Source: DSYU01 sp963827605
GTDB lineage: Bacteria > Chloroflexota > Anaerolineae > Anaerolineales > Anaerolineaceae
DNA: 64,000 nucleotides
Direction: 5' to 3'
Assembly (NCBI GenBank): GCA_963827605.1
Contig: CAWHBK010000001.1
Location: 62,001 to 126,000, forward strand
This document shows, piece after piece, positions 16,127-24,382 of the stretch. Below the pieces are notes generated by a model. It was not told where the DNA came from. It searched no databases and was given only the letters and a program-made list of their open reading frames with translations. Position numbers and translations under genes: made by a program. Each line of letters opens with the position of its first letter. Positions within the stretch are counted from its first letter, which is position 1.

Positions 16127-17017
16127 ATGAAGAAATGCACAGCGTTTGTATTAAGCGGCGGAGGATCGCGCGGCGCGCTGCAAGTCGGGGCGCTAAGTGC
16201 TCTGCTGGAGGCCGGCATTGTTCCGGACCTGCTGGTAGGAACATCCATTGGAGCGGCGAACGCGGCCGGGCTGGCGTTGTGGGGTGTGAATCTGGAAGGT
16301 TTAGCCGCACTTGAACGGGTCTGGGAGCAGATAGCGAACGCGGAAATGCTTGACCGGCGCATCTCTCAGCTCATCCTGCGGGTAATGATGCGCCACCCCA
16401 GCGACAGCACACGCAAGAAGGTCGAAAATTACTTTATGTCTTTGGGCATCTCGCCCAACCTGACCTTTGACATGGTCCCCTGTGCCCGCCTGGCCTTGAT
16501 CAGCTCTGACCTGGAGAATGCGAAACCCGTGATCTATGGGCAAAACCAGGGCGACTCGGTCCTGGAAGGCCTGCTGACCTCCGTGGCCGTGCCGCCCTGG
16601 TTCATGCCGATCCAGAAGGATGGTCAGATCATCATGGATGGGGGCGCGCTGTCTGTTCTTCCCATTGAGCCGGCCCTGCGCATGGGGGCGACGGATATCA
16701 TCGCTCTCGACCTGGGTGATCCTACCATGTATCCAAAAGAAAACCTGACGGTGCCGCAGTATTGTTTGAAATACCTCTTCGCCGCCAGCCGCAGGCATAT
16801 CCAGTTAGAAATGCAGATTGCCGAGATGCAGGGCATTCCCGTCCGCCGGATTGATTTTCAGGGTCTGGCAAAAACGCCCATGTGGGACTTTAGTGAATAT
16901 CAAGCGCTCCGGCAAGCAGGCTATGAAAAAGCCAGACAGGTGATCGCCGAATGGGATAAAGAGTCGCAACCGGACAAAGCTTTCTTTATGCCGGCCAGTG
17001 AACGCCAACTAGCCTAA
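16127..17017 (+). CDS. Patatin-like phospholipase
   Basis: A 296-residue lipid acyl hydrolase of the patatin/RssA type. The oxyanion-hole loop GGGSRG lies near residue 11, the nucleophile elbow GTSIG has Ser40, and the catalytic aspartate is in MDGGAL near residue 172, so the Ser-Asp dyad is complete. GAGGTGAAAA precedes the ATG, and the gene starts three bases after the glycosyltransferase stop. Together with the acyltransferase remnant and glycosyltransferase it forms a membrane-lipid remodelling locus. The substrate is unknown. Confidence 0.93.
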   Translation: MKKCTAFVLSGGGSRGALQVGALSALLEAGIVPDLLVGTSIGAANAAGLALWGVNLEGLAALERVWEQIANAEMLDRRISQLILRVMMRHPSDSTRKKVENYFMSLGISPNLTFDMVPCARLALISSDLENAKPVIYGQNQGDSVLEGLLTSVAVPPWFMPIQKDGQIIMDGGALSVLPIEPALRMGATDIIALDLGDPTMYPKENLTVPQYCLKYLFAASRRHIQLEMQIAEMQGIPVRRIDFQGLAKTPMWDFSEYQALRQAGYEKARQVIAEWDKESQPDKAFFMPASERQLA

Positions 17018-17064
17018 GAATCGTATAAATAAGGCATCCAGGCTTAGATAATGTTGTAGAAAGG

Positions 17065-17394
17065 TTGATAGGGCGAATTCCTATGCGTGGTTTATTAGGC
17101 GATCGTTTTCTAAGAAGATTTGCCGGTGATCTGAAACACCGGCGGAAGCTTCCAGCTTCCACAAGCGAAGGACGAAATCCGGAAGGCGGGGTCGATGCAA
17201 CCCTAGAGTTTGAGGCGGTTAGATCAGATCACCATGTCTCCGAAGAAGACCGTGAGGAGGCGGTCGCAGATGCTGCGGTCGCAGACGCTGCGGTCGCAGA
17301 TGCTAACGATGTGCACACCAGAACAGAACCAAACAAAAAGAATGAAACCGGACCAAAAGGCGAAAACCCTAATACCCTGTTTCATGTAACCTGA
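17065..17394 (+). CDS. Doubtful small ORF with 15-bp repeats
   Basis: An open frame of 109 codons starting with TTG fills most of the 400-base gap before the AI-2E protein. Its product is charged and of low complexity, includes a threefold VADAA-type repeat (15-bp units, 17265-17310), and has no family resemblance. Codon use and the weak start argue against a gene. It is recorded because nothing else occupies the gap. Confidence 0.2.
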   Translation: MIGRIPMRGLLGDRFLRRFAGDLKHRRKLPASTSEGRNPEGGVDATLEFEAVRSDHHVSEEDREEAVADAAVADAAVADANDVHTRTEPNKKNETGPKGENPNTLFHVT

Positions 17395-17415
17395 GAAAGG
17401 TCATCAGAAAAAAAT

Positions 17416-18699
17416 ATGGAAAGCACCAATACGAACTGGAGCAAAACGACAAGATATATCGCCGGCGTGGGCCTGGCCCTCTTTGGCATCTTTGTCCTCT
17501 ACCTGAGCCGCCCGGTGATCCCGCTGCTGATCATCGCCGGTCTCATCGCGGTCATCGTGCGCCCCCTCATCCTCTGGCTGCATTACAGGGTTCATTTATC
17601 GCTCAGCCTGTCTGTCATATTGGTGTACCTGATCCTGGCTATCCTTTTCCCGTTGGCCTTGATGCTGACCATGCCGGCTATTCTGGACACCGGCCATTTT
17701 ATTTCGAATCTCGATTACCAGGCCATTTTTCAGAACATCATCGCCTGGCTGCGCTCCACATTAAATGCGCTCAAAGCGTTGCCACTCCCCACGGAAATAT
17801 TGAACCTTTATGTTGATCAGACGGTCGATTCGCTGCTCAAAACACTTGACCAGACGGCTTTCACTCCACCTGCATCGGCATCCGTCGATTCCGTCCTCCA
17901 GTCACTCAGCACGGCGCTGTCCACCACCTTTCGCACAGCAGCCGGGGTGGTTTCATCTCTCGTTTCCAGCATCACGCTGCTGCTCTTCACCTTCCTGGTA
18001 TCGGTCTATATTAGCCTGAATGCAAAAAACTTCCATGATGCGATCTTGCGAGCCGCGCCCGTTCGCTTCCGTCCCGAATGGTCGATCCTAATGGCAAGGA
18101 TTGAGCGGACGTGGAATGCTTTTCTCCGCGGTGAGCTGACCCTGATGCTCTTCATCGGGGTCATCGACTGGTTGGGCCTGACGATCCTCGGTGTCCCCGG
18201 CGCGCCCTATCTGGGAATCATCTCCGGCTTGCTCGAAATCGTCCCCAATATTGGTCCCGTTCTGGCCACCATTCCGGCGGTCATCGTCGCCATGCTGCAA
18301 GGATCCACCTACCTGCAGGTCAGTCCGCTGTTCCTGGCCCTGCTCGTGATCGCATTCTATACCCTGGTACAGCAGTTCGAAAATAATCTTATCGTACCCA
18401 GGATATTAGGAAAGGCCATGAACCTGCCGCCCCTGGTGGTGATGACCGGGGCGCTGGTAGGCGCTGAAGTCGGCGGTATGCTGGGCATAATGCTGGCCAC
18501 ACCGGTGATCGCCACCATTCGTGACATCGTGAGCTACGTCTACCGCAAAATCCTGGGGGAAAATCCCTTTCCACCCGAAGAGGATGCGCAAACACCAGCA
18601 GTTCTCCCGCCTAACAAGCTGTGGCATTGGTTACAAATGCCGAAACACGGGATAGCTTCTCTTCGCTGCCTACATCGGCAGCAGAAAGGGGATGGTTAG
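17416..18699 (+). CDS. AI-2E family transporter (TqsA/PerM-type membrane protein)
   Basis: A 427-residue membrane protein with paired N-terminal helices (IAGVGLALFGIFVLYLSRPVIPLLIIAGLIAVIV), a third helix near residue 65, a long extracytoplasmic segment, and four or more C-terminal helices. The family signatures PNIGPVLATIPAVIVAML and LVQQFENNLIVPRILGKAMNLPPLVV are both present. Members are called AI-2 exporters, but many transport other small solutes, so the substrate is open. It stands alone on the plus strand. The 313 bases after it (18700-19012) hold nothing I can identify. Confidence 0.9.
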   Translation: MESTNTNWSKTTRYIAGVGLALFGIFVLYLSRPVIPLLIIAGLIAVIVRPLILWLHYRVHLSLSLSVILVYLILAILFPLALMLTMPAILDTGHFISNLDYQAIFQNIIAWLRSTLNALKALPLPTEILNLYVDQTVDSLLKTLDQTAFTPPASASVDSVLQSLSTALSTTFRTAAGVVSSLVSSITLLLFTFLVSVYISLNAKNFHDAILRAAPVRFRPEWSILMARIERTWNAFLRGELTLMLFIGVIDWLGLTILGVPGAPYLGIISGLLEIVPNIGPVLATIPAVIVAMLQGSTYLQVSPLFLALLVIAFYTLVQQFENNLIVPRILGKAMNLPPLVVMTGALVGAEVGGMLGIMLATPVIATIRDIVSYVYRKILGENPFPPEEDAQTPAVLPPNKLWHWLQMPKHGIASLRCLHRQQKGDG

Positions 18700-19012
18700 T
18701 CATTTGTTGGGTGGCAGAAAGGATTTGATTTACTCGCGTCGGGTAGCTGCGCCCAGTTAGCGCCCCGCTGGAGGCCTTTCTAACTCTTCCAGACTGGAAA
18801 GCACGTCAAAGATGGAAGCTCAAGGGGTGCGCAGCAGAGAAGCAATGGAACTGAGCAGGGCATATTCCTTCCTCGCCCGGATCATTTCTTACTTTTGAGA
18901 ATCCAATCAATGATAGTCAACTCGTTTTCGTCTGAGAACAACCTGATTTAGAAGATTTGACGCAAAGAGGATTATTTTGCTGCCTCAAAATGACCATTGT
19001 GCTGATTACTTT

Positions 19013-19696
19013 TCAGTCCAATGGTTCATAAGGTTCTAAAATGGCCTTTAATTCTGCCAGGTGATCCGCTTTCACAACTGCCAGGATTTCATCCGCTGGC
19101 TGGAGTTGAGTAGTTGGCTCTGGCATGATCAGGTCACCTTTTCGAAGAACTGCAACCAGCGTGCAGCTGGCGCGCGCTGGAAAATTTATTTCCTGGAGGG
19201 TTTTCCCGGCAGCCTGTGAACAAGGGTGTACCTTTTCCTCTATGAGAGAGAATTGACCTTTACGCAGCTTGAGCAGCACTATCATATCCCCCAGCGACAT
19301 TTCTTCGGCGATCATCCGGCCTAACAGGTCGGCCTGGTTCAATGCTGCATCGACGCCCATTTCGGAGGTGTAGAGCCAGGCGTTCTTGGGGTTATTCACC
19401 CGACCGATGACCCGCGGCACATGGAACTCAAAACGCGCCAGATTGGTGACCACCAGATTATTTTCATCTTCACCGGTCACCGCAGCGACCACATCCGCCC
19501 GGTGAATCCCGGCTGCTTCCAGCAGTTCGGGGTCCGTGCCGGAGCCTTGCACCAGCACGTCAGCCGGCAAATCGCGCTTGAGCTGTTCCAGCTCTTCCCG
19601 GTTGTCTTCGATGACTTTGACCTGGTGATTTTCTTTGATTAACAGGGAGGCCAGGTAACTGCCAACTTTTCCACCGCCAACAATGATCACATTCAT
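19013..19696 (-). CDS. TrkA/KtrA-type RCK potassium-channel regulatory protein (second copy)
   Basis: A 227-residue cytosolic gating subunit. The N-terminal Rossmann RCK domain begins MNVIIVGGGKVGSYLASLL with the conserved GxGxxG-like loop and a VIEDN acidic end of strand 2; the TrkA_C ligand-binding domain covers roughly residues 135-225. It binds NAD(H)/ATP and controls a K+ uptake channel, but no channel gene (TrkH/KtrB) is in the window. An AAGGAGTGAAACATC site precedes the ATG. It lies 18 bases downstream of the other TrkA gene in the same operon. Confidence 0.92.
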   Translation of the reverse strand: MNVIIVGGGKVGSYLASLLIKENHQVKVIEDNREELEQLKRDLPADVLVQGSGTDPELLEAAGIHRADVVAAVTGEDENNLVVTNLARFEFHVPRVIGRVNNPKNAWLYTSEMGVDAALNQADLLGRMIAEEMSLGDMIVLLKLRKGQFSLIEEKVHPCSQAAGKTLQEINFPARASCTLVAVLRKGDLIMPEPTTQLQPADEILAVVKADHLAELKAILEPYEPLD

Positions 19697-19714
19697 GATG
19701 TTTCACTCCTTGCA

Positions 19715-20362
19715 TTAATACCCAAACATTTTCCTAATCTTATCCATGATGGCATACTGAACGGCCAGGTGGATTAGATCGCCTTCAATAAACTCGGTTG
19801 TGGGAGTTGGCAGGAAGGTTCGGCCTTTCCGAGTAATGGCCACCACATTGACCTCACCCGGAACATTCATCTCGCTCACCTGCCGGCCCCGCATCTGGTA
19901 GGGAAGATCAACGTTGATCAGGTGCGCGTCCCCATTACCCAGGCGGGCAGCTGAGGCCATCGGAACATTCGAAAGCAGGTCGGTGAAGAATTCCACGCCA
20001 ATCGAGACCGGTGAGAGGGTCTGGATGCCCAGGCGGCGGTAGATTTCGGCTTTGCGCGGCTCATAGATGCGCGCTACCACGCGTGGCACATGGAACATCC
20101 GCATGGCAATGCGGGCCGCCACGGCGTTCGCCTCATCGCTGGCCATCACCGCAGCCAGGCCATCAGCCTTCCCAATCCCGGCTTCGGTCAGCACATCCCG
20201 ATCAAAGCCCACACCCAGGATCGTTCGACCCTGGTACGACTTACCCATCCGGTCAAACGCAGTTGGGTCTTTATCTACGACTGTTACCGAGCAGCCCTTG
20301 AAGCTCAAGGTTTGAGCGAGGCGTGCCCCTACCTGTCCACAGCCTATAATGATGATTTTCAT
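19715..20362 (-). CDS. TrkA/KtrA-type RCK potassium-channel regulatory protein (first copy)
   Basis: A 215-residue RCK protein beginning MKIIIIGCGQVGARLAQTL, with the nucleotide-binding GCGQVG loop, VVDKDPTAF, and a C-terminal TrkA_C domain. ATG at 20362 is chosen because GAGGAAAGACCA precedes it; the open frame extends 27 codons further upstream toward the ATPase gene. Two consecutive RCK genes often form a hetero-oligomeric gating ring. Position behind a P-type cation ATPase points to a joint role in K+/Na+ homeostasis. Confidence 0.92.
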   Translation of the reverse strand: MKIIIIGCGQVGARLAQTLSFKGCSVTVVDKDPTAFDRMGKSYQGRTILGVGFDRDVLTEAGIGKADGLAAVMASDEANAVAARIAMRMFHVPRVVARIYEPRKAEIYRRLGIQTLSPVSIGVEFFTDLLSNVPMASAARLGNGDAHLINVDLPYQMRGRQVSEMNVPGEVNVVAITRKGRTFLPTPTTEFIEGDLIHLAVQYAIMDKIRKMFGY

Positions 20363-20418
20363 TGGTCTTTCCTCACCCCCGGAAATCGCCGGGCCTGGAT
20401 TAGAAACAGATTGCGCTT

Positions 20419-23277
20419 TCATTTTGCAGTTCTCCTTACCCATAATTTGCGAACTTCATCAACAATCAGTAAGGTCGGGATCCATGCGAACAGGAAGACC
20501 CAGTTGCGCAGTGGGAAGGCGGCGGTGCCGATTAAGTTTTGAAGGAATGGCAGGTATGTGATCCCGAAAATAAGGAGAAGCTCAGAGGCAACACCAACCC
20601 ATAACAGCCAGTTATTGAACAACGGCAGTTTAAAGGAAGAGACGCGCTCACTGCGTTGGGTAAACACATTCCCAATCTGCGTGCAGACCACGGCAGCCAG
20701 GGCCATCGTTGTGGCCGCACGATACAGCCATCCCTCACCAGGAAGATTGATCCACTGACCCCAGTAGCCGTTCGTCCAGTACATGAAGTAGAAGGCAGCC
20801 ATTGTAGCAATGCTTTGTGGCAGTCCCAGCCAGACGTACGCGCGGAGGAGCAGAACGCGGGTGATCACGTGTTCTTTCAGGCTGCGGGGTGGGCGGTCCA
20901 TGGTACCCGGTTCGGGCGGTTCGGCGCCCAGCGCCAGGGCCGGGATCAGGTCAGTACCCAGGTCGATCGTAAGGATTTCCATCACTGTCAATGCAGGTGG
21001 GATCAGCCCACGGCTCAAAGCGAATACGATGAAAGGCACTGCTTCTGGTGTATTGCTGGTAAAAATGTAAGTGGTGAACTTCTTAATATTCGCATACACC
21101 GCCCGGCCTTCTTCCACCGCGTTGACAATGGAGGCAAAGTTATCATCGGTCAGGATCATATCCGCGGCCTCTTTGGCCACATCCGTCCCGCCAATCCCCA
21201 TCGCCACGCCGATATCCGCCTTCTTCAATGCAGGTGCGTCGTTGACCCCGTCGCCGGTGACCGCCACAACATGACCCATCAACTGTAAGGTGCTGACCAC
21301 CCGCAGCTTGTGTTCAGGCGCTACGCGGGCGAAGACAACCTCGTTCATCAATGCTTCTTTCAAAGCCGTTTCGTCCATACTGTCCAGGTCGAACCCAGTC
21401 AGAATGCGAGGATGTTCGCTCTTGATAATGCCTATCTTGCGAGCAATGCTTTCCGCGGTCAGGCCGTAGTCGCCAGTGATCATGACCACCCGGATGCCCG
21501 CGTGATGACATTTCTCTACAGCTTCAGCCACTTCTGGACGAGGCGGATCCATCATGGCAATCAGTCCCAGGAAGACCAGATCGGTCTCCACCGCTTCAGC
21601 CGTGTACGAGTTGAGATCACAGGGAAGGCAGCGTTCGGCAAAAGCCAGAACGCGCAGCCCGCGGCGGGCATAATCGTCATTGGCCGCCATGATTTCTGCA
21701 TGTTTTTCCGCATTCAGAACACACTCTGTTCCATTAAAAGAGATCCGCGTACATAATTCAAGGACTTCCTTGGGCGCCCCTTTCACGAATGCGATCCGCT
21801 GTGCGGCCCGCTCACCAGCCGCCTGGGTGTGCACGGTGCTCATCCGCTTGCGACCTGAATCAAAAGGTATCTCTCGCCAGCGAGGGAACGTCTGTTCTGC
21901 TCTGGTTGTCTGCACACCACCTTTGGTCGCAACGACTTTCAAGGCTGCTTCCGTGGGATCACCCAGAATTGTCCAGCGGTGCGAATCTCCATTAGGGGCC
22001 AGTACGCGGGCATTGTTGCACAACATAGCAGCCGTCAACAGGTCCTGCATCGACCCGTCCCTTAGGGCACTGCCTGGTCGTACAGCGCGGTGTTGATCCA
22101 TATTCTTCGGCTGGATCTGGCCTTCTGGGGCATATCCAATCCCACTGACGGAATAGCATTGTCCACTCAGCCAAAGGTCAGTTACGGTCATTTCATTTTG
22201 GGTCAGCGTTCCGGTTTTATCCGTGCAGATGACGGTCGTGCAACCCAACGTTTCGACGGCCGAGAGTTTTTTGATCAACGCGTGACGTTTGGCCATCCGC
22301 TGCGAGCCGATTGCCAGCGCCAGGGTGACCGTCGGCAGTAACCCCTCCGGAACAAAGGCAACAATCATGCCGAGGGCAAAGATAAAGCTTTCCGCGAAGG
22401 TGATTTTGGCCATCAGCAGTGCCATCAAGAAGAAAATAAAGCCCACAGTTACGGCGAAAACCGTAACAATCCTGGTCACATTTTCCATCTCTTTTTGCAG
22501 CGGGCTCAACTCGCTGCCGACGGTTTGGGTCAGCCGGGCAATTTTGCCAAACTCGGTGTTCATCCCAGTTGCCACCACCACGCCTTTACCGCTGCCTGCT
22601 ACGACATTTGTCCCGGCAAAGACCAGGTTGGGGATCTCGATGTGGTTCATACCATTACCGGGCACGGGCTGATCTGATTTGTTGATCGGGCGCGATTCAC
22701 CCGTCAGCGCGGACTGGTCTACACGCAGTTCCACGGACTGGATCAGGCGGCAGTCTGCTGAGATCCGGTCGCCTTCGGCCAGCAGGACCACATCGCCGGG
22801 AACCAGGTTTATGGCTTCTATTCGTTGCTCTTCCCCATCGCGAAGTACTCGGGCATACGATGGCAGCATCTTGCGCAGCGCCTCAGTGGCTTTCTCCGCG
22901 CGGAACTCCTGCCAGAAACTAAAAACTCCGTTGATCACATTGACCATAGCGATCGCAATGGCAAGCTGGGGCATTTGAGCAATCAACGCAACGAATGCAC
23001 CCACCCACAGCAAAACAGCCATCAGATGCGTGAAATTCGCCAGGAATTTCGAATACAGCGGCGCGCCTTTGGCCTCTTTTATTGCGTTGGGTCCTACTTC
23101 GTGGAGGCGTTCCTCTGCCTCAGTTTGCGAGAGACCCTGAGGGCGCGATTGCAGCGCCAGATACGCTGCATCGCCGGTAGGTGTGTGAATAGTATCTATT
23201 GGGTACTGTACTGAAACAGAAGCTTTCGTCTTATTCTTCTGTTGAAGTGACCTAAAAAGTTCTTCCCTTTTAATCAT
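20419..23277 (-). CDS. Type-II P-type cation-transporting ATPase
   Basis: A 952-residue cation pump with all P-type landmarks: TGES in the actuator domain, PEGLL in M4, the phosphorylation motif ICTDKTGTLTQNEMTV (Asp near residue 355), and TGDGVNDAPALKKADIGVAMG in the hinge. M4 (IVAFVPEGLLPTVTLALAIGSQRM) and M6 (IDLGTDLIPALALGAE) resemble Na+/K+-type (IIC) pumps more than plain Ca2+ pumps; ion specificity remains inference. The N-terminal cation ATPase domain (LSQTEAEERL) is present. ATG at 23277 is chosen for its AAGG site. A promoter-like element facing this gene lies at 23338-23391. It is followed by two TrkA genes. Confidence 0.93.
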   Translation of the reverse strand: MIKREELFRSLQQKNKTKASVSVQYPIDTIHTPTGDAAYLALQSRPQGLSQTEAEERLHEVGPNAIKEAKGAPLYSKFLANFTHLMAVLLWVGAFVALIAQMPQLAIAIAMVNVINGVFSFWQEFRAEKATEALRKMLPSYARVLRDGEEQRIEAINLVPGDVVLLAEGDRISADCRLIQSVELRVDQSALTGESRPINKSDQPVPGNGMNHIEIPNLVFAGTNVVAGSGKGVVVATGMNTEFGKIARLTQTVGSELSPLQKEMENVTRIVTVFAVTVGFIFFLMALLMAKITFAESFIFALGMIVAFVPEGLLPTVTLALAIGSQRMAKRHALIKKLSAVETLGCTTVICTDKTGTLTQNEMTVTDLWLSGQCYSVSGIGYAPEGQIQPKNMDQHRAVRPGSALRDGSMQDLLTAAMLCNNARVLAPNGDSHRWTILGDPTEAALKVVATKGGVQTTRAEQTFPRWREIPFDSGRKRMSTVHTQAAGERAAQRIAFVKGAPKEVLELCTRISFNGTECVLNAEKHAEIMAANDDYARRGLRVLAFAERCLPCDLNSYTAEAVETDLVFLGLIAMMDPPRPEVAEAVEKCHHAGIRVVMITGDYGLTAESIARKIGIIKSEHPRILTGFDLDSMDETALKEALMNEVVFARVAPEHKLRVVSTLQLMGHVVAVTGDGVNDAPALKKADIGVAMGIGGTDVAKEAADMILTDDNFASIVNAVEEGRAVYANIKKFTTYIFTSNTPEAVPFIVFALSRGLIPPALTVMEILTIDLGTDLIPALALGAEPPEPGTMDRPPRSLKEHVITRVLLLRAYVWLGLPQSIATMAAFYFMYWTNGYWGQWINLPGEGWLYRAATTMALAAVVCTQIGNVFTQRSERVSSFKLPLFNNWLLWVGVASELLLIFGITYLPFLQNLIGTAAFPLRNWVFLFAWIPTLLIVDEVRKLWVRRTAK

Positions 23278-23337
23278 ACGTATAACCTTGCGATTGTTCA
23301 GAGTCATAAAAAGTAAAAATGAAGGTTATCCATCCAT

Positions 23338-23391
23338 ACGATACGCTTTCAGCGAAAGGTAAGCATGAATCGAAAGTGTCATAAAAGTGCC
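23338..23391 (-). promoter_or_regulatory. Palindromic promoter-like element, copy 2, minus-strand arm
   Basis: Read on the minus strand: CACTTT twice with an 11-bp period (23384-23389 and 23373-23378), then CGATTCATG, then 20 bases, then TATCGT (23338-23343) in the context GCGTATCGTATGG. It faces the P-type ATPase/trkA operon, whose start is 60 bases further on. Confidence 0.6.
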
Positions 23392-23497
23392 ATTTTGATA
23401 AACCTACGCAGGTACAGCACCTGGTTCTCCCTGCCAGCGGGGCATGCTTTGTTTTCAACGAGTGGGCTGCGGTTTTTTTAGATGAAAAAGGGGAAAT

Positions 23498-23551
23498 AAC
23501 ACTTTTATAAAACTTTGGATTCATGTTGCTTCGCCCCATATACCGTATGCT
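23498..23551 (+). promoter_or_regulatory. Palindromic promoter-like element, copy 2, plus-strand arm
   Basis: CACTTT at 23500 and the degenerate AACTTT at 23511 are followed by GGATTCATG, then 20 bases, then TATGCT (23546-23551) in the context CCGTATGCTATGG. It faces the chagasin/DUF333 lipoprotein gene, 77 bases from the start codon. The two arms are separated by about 110 bases of unrelated sequence. Confidence 0.65.
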
Positions 23552-23628
23552 ATGGATCCAATAAAAGAAAAGCGTCCGCTTTATAAGCGCGCTTTCCCAT
23601 ACGTTACTTAGTACAAAAGGAGAATGTC

Positions 23629-24303
23629 ATGAAACGTACTGTTAAACTGCTTAACCTGATCCTGGCCGCGGCAATACTGCTGTCGGCGTGCGCTCAGGCT
23701 GCAAAACCTACACCCGCTCCCCAGGCCGCGGCCGTTACCAAGATCCCCGCTCAACCAACAGCAACCACAGCGGCTGCTATACCAACCAAGGCCCCCCAGC
23801 AAGTCCAGGTGACCGAAGCCGACCAGGGCAAAAACTTCATGCTCAGCCCTGGCGATTCTCTGATCGTTGTGCTGGATAGCAACCCCTCAACCGGCTATAC
23901 CTGGGTAGTCAAACCGGTTGATAATCCAGTGCTTGCGCAGGCAGGCGAGCCGGTCTTCAAAGCGGACAGCGAAAAGCTAGGCGCTTCAGGCAAGACGACT
24001 CTCACCTTAAAGTCAGTCGCTGCCGGTTCCCAGGTGCTTACCCTGCTCTACCAGCGTTCTTTCGAAAAGGATACCCAACCCGCCAAGACTTTCACCGTCA
24101 ATGTGACCGTATCGAGTTCGGCTTCTACGCAACCGACCGTTGCAATCCCAAATCCCGCCGCCAAATATTGCACGGACCAGGGCTTCAAGAGTGAAATCCG
24201 CACCGCTGCGGATGGAAGCCAGTTCGGCGTGTGTAAGTTCCCAGACGGGAAGGAGTGTAATGAATGGGCGTATTTCCGGGGGGAATGCAAGCCCGGGCAG
24301 TAG
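23629..24303 (+). CDS. Lipoprotein with chagasin-like protease-inhibitor domain and DUF333 domain
   Basis: A 224-residue secreted protein. The N-terminal signal ends at LLSACAQA, a lipobox-like site, followed by an Ala/Pro/Thr linker to about residue 60. The central domain has the chagasin (inhibitor I42) features: SNPSTGYTW near residue 84, a GASGKTTLTLKSV loop and a final LLYQRSFEKD strand; these proteins block papain-type cysteine peptidases. The C-terminal 45 residues form a DUF333 module (AAKYCTDQGF, FGVCKFPDGKECNEW). AAAGGAG precedes the ATG. The combination suggests envelope protection from a peptidase. Confidence 0.88.
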   Translation: MKRTVKLLNLILAAAILLSACAQAAKPTPAPQAAAVTKIPAQPTATTAAAIPTKAPQQVQVTEADQGKNFMLSPGDSLIVVLDSNPSTGYTWVVKPVDNPVLAQAGEPVFKADSEKLGASGKTTLTLKSVAAGSQVLTLLYQRSFEKDTQPAKTFTVNVTVSSSASTQPTVAIPNPAAKYCTDQGFKSEIRTAADGSQFGVCKFPDGKECNEWAYFRGECKPGQ

Positions 24304-24316
24304 GTTGAAATCAATG

Positions 24317-24347
24317 GTATGGCGAGGTTGGATAAGCCTCGCCATAC
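24317..24347. terminator. Hairpin between two convergent genes
   Basis: An 11-bp perfect stem (24317-24327 with 24337-24347) and a nine-base loop lie in the short gap between the chagasin lipoprotein and the convergent LuxR gene. No long T run follows on either strand, so termination efficiency is uncertain, but its position suits a bidirectional terminator. Confidence 0.5.
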
Positions 24348-24382
24348 GCTTCATCATGGAAATGAAAAGGGTCAGAGGCCCT

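Noticed and set aside
17265..17310. The 15-bp repeats as evidence that the 17065 frame is a real gene
   Set aside because: The frame has a weak TTG start, low complexity and no conserved motif; the repeat alone does not prove coding.
18700..19012. Gene or RNA in the 313-base gap after the AI-2E protein
   Set aside because: No frame with a start and family features, and no strong structure, was found.
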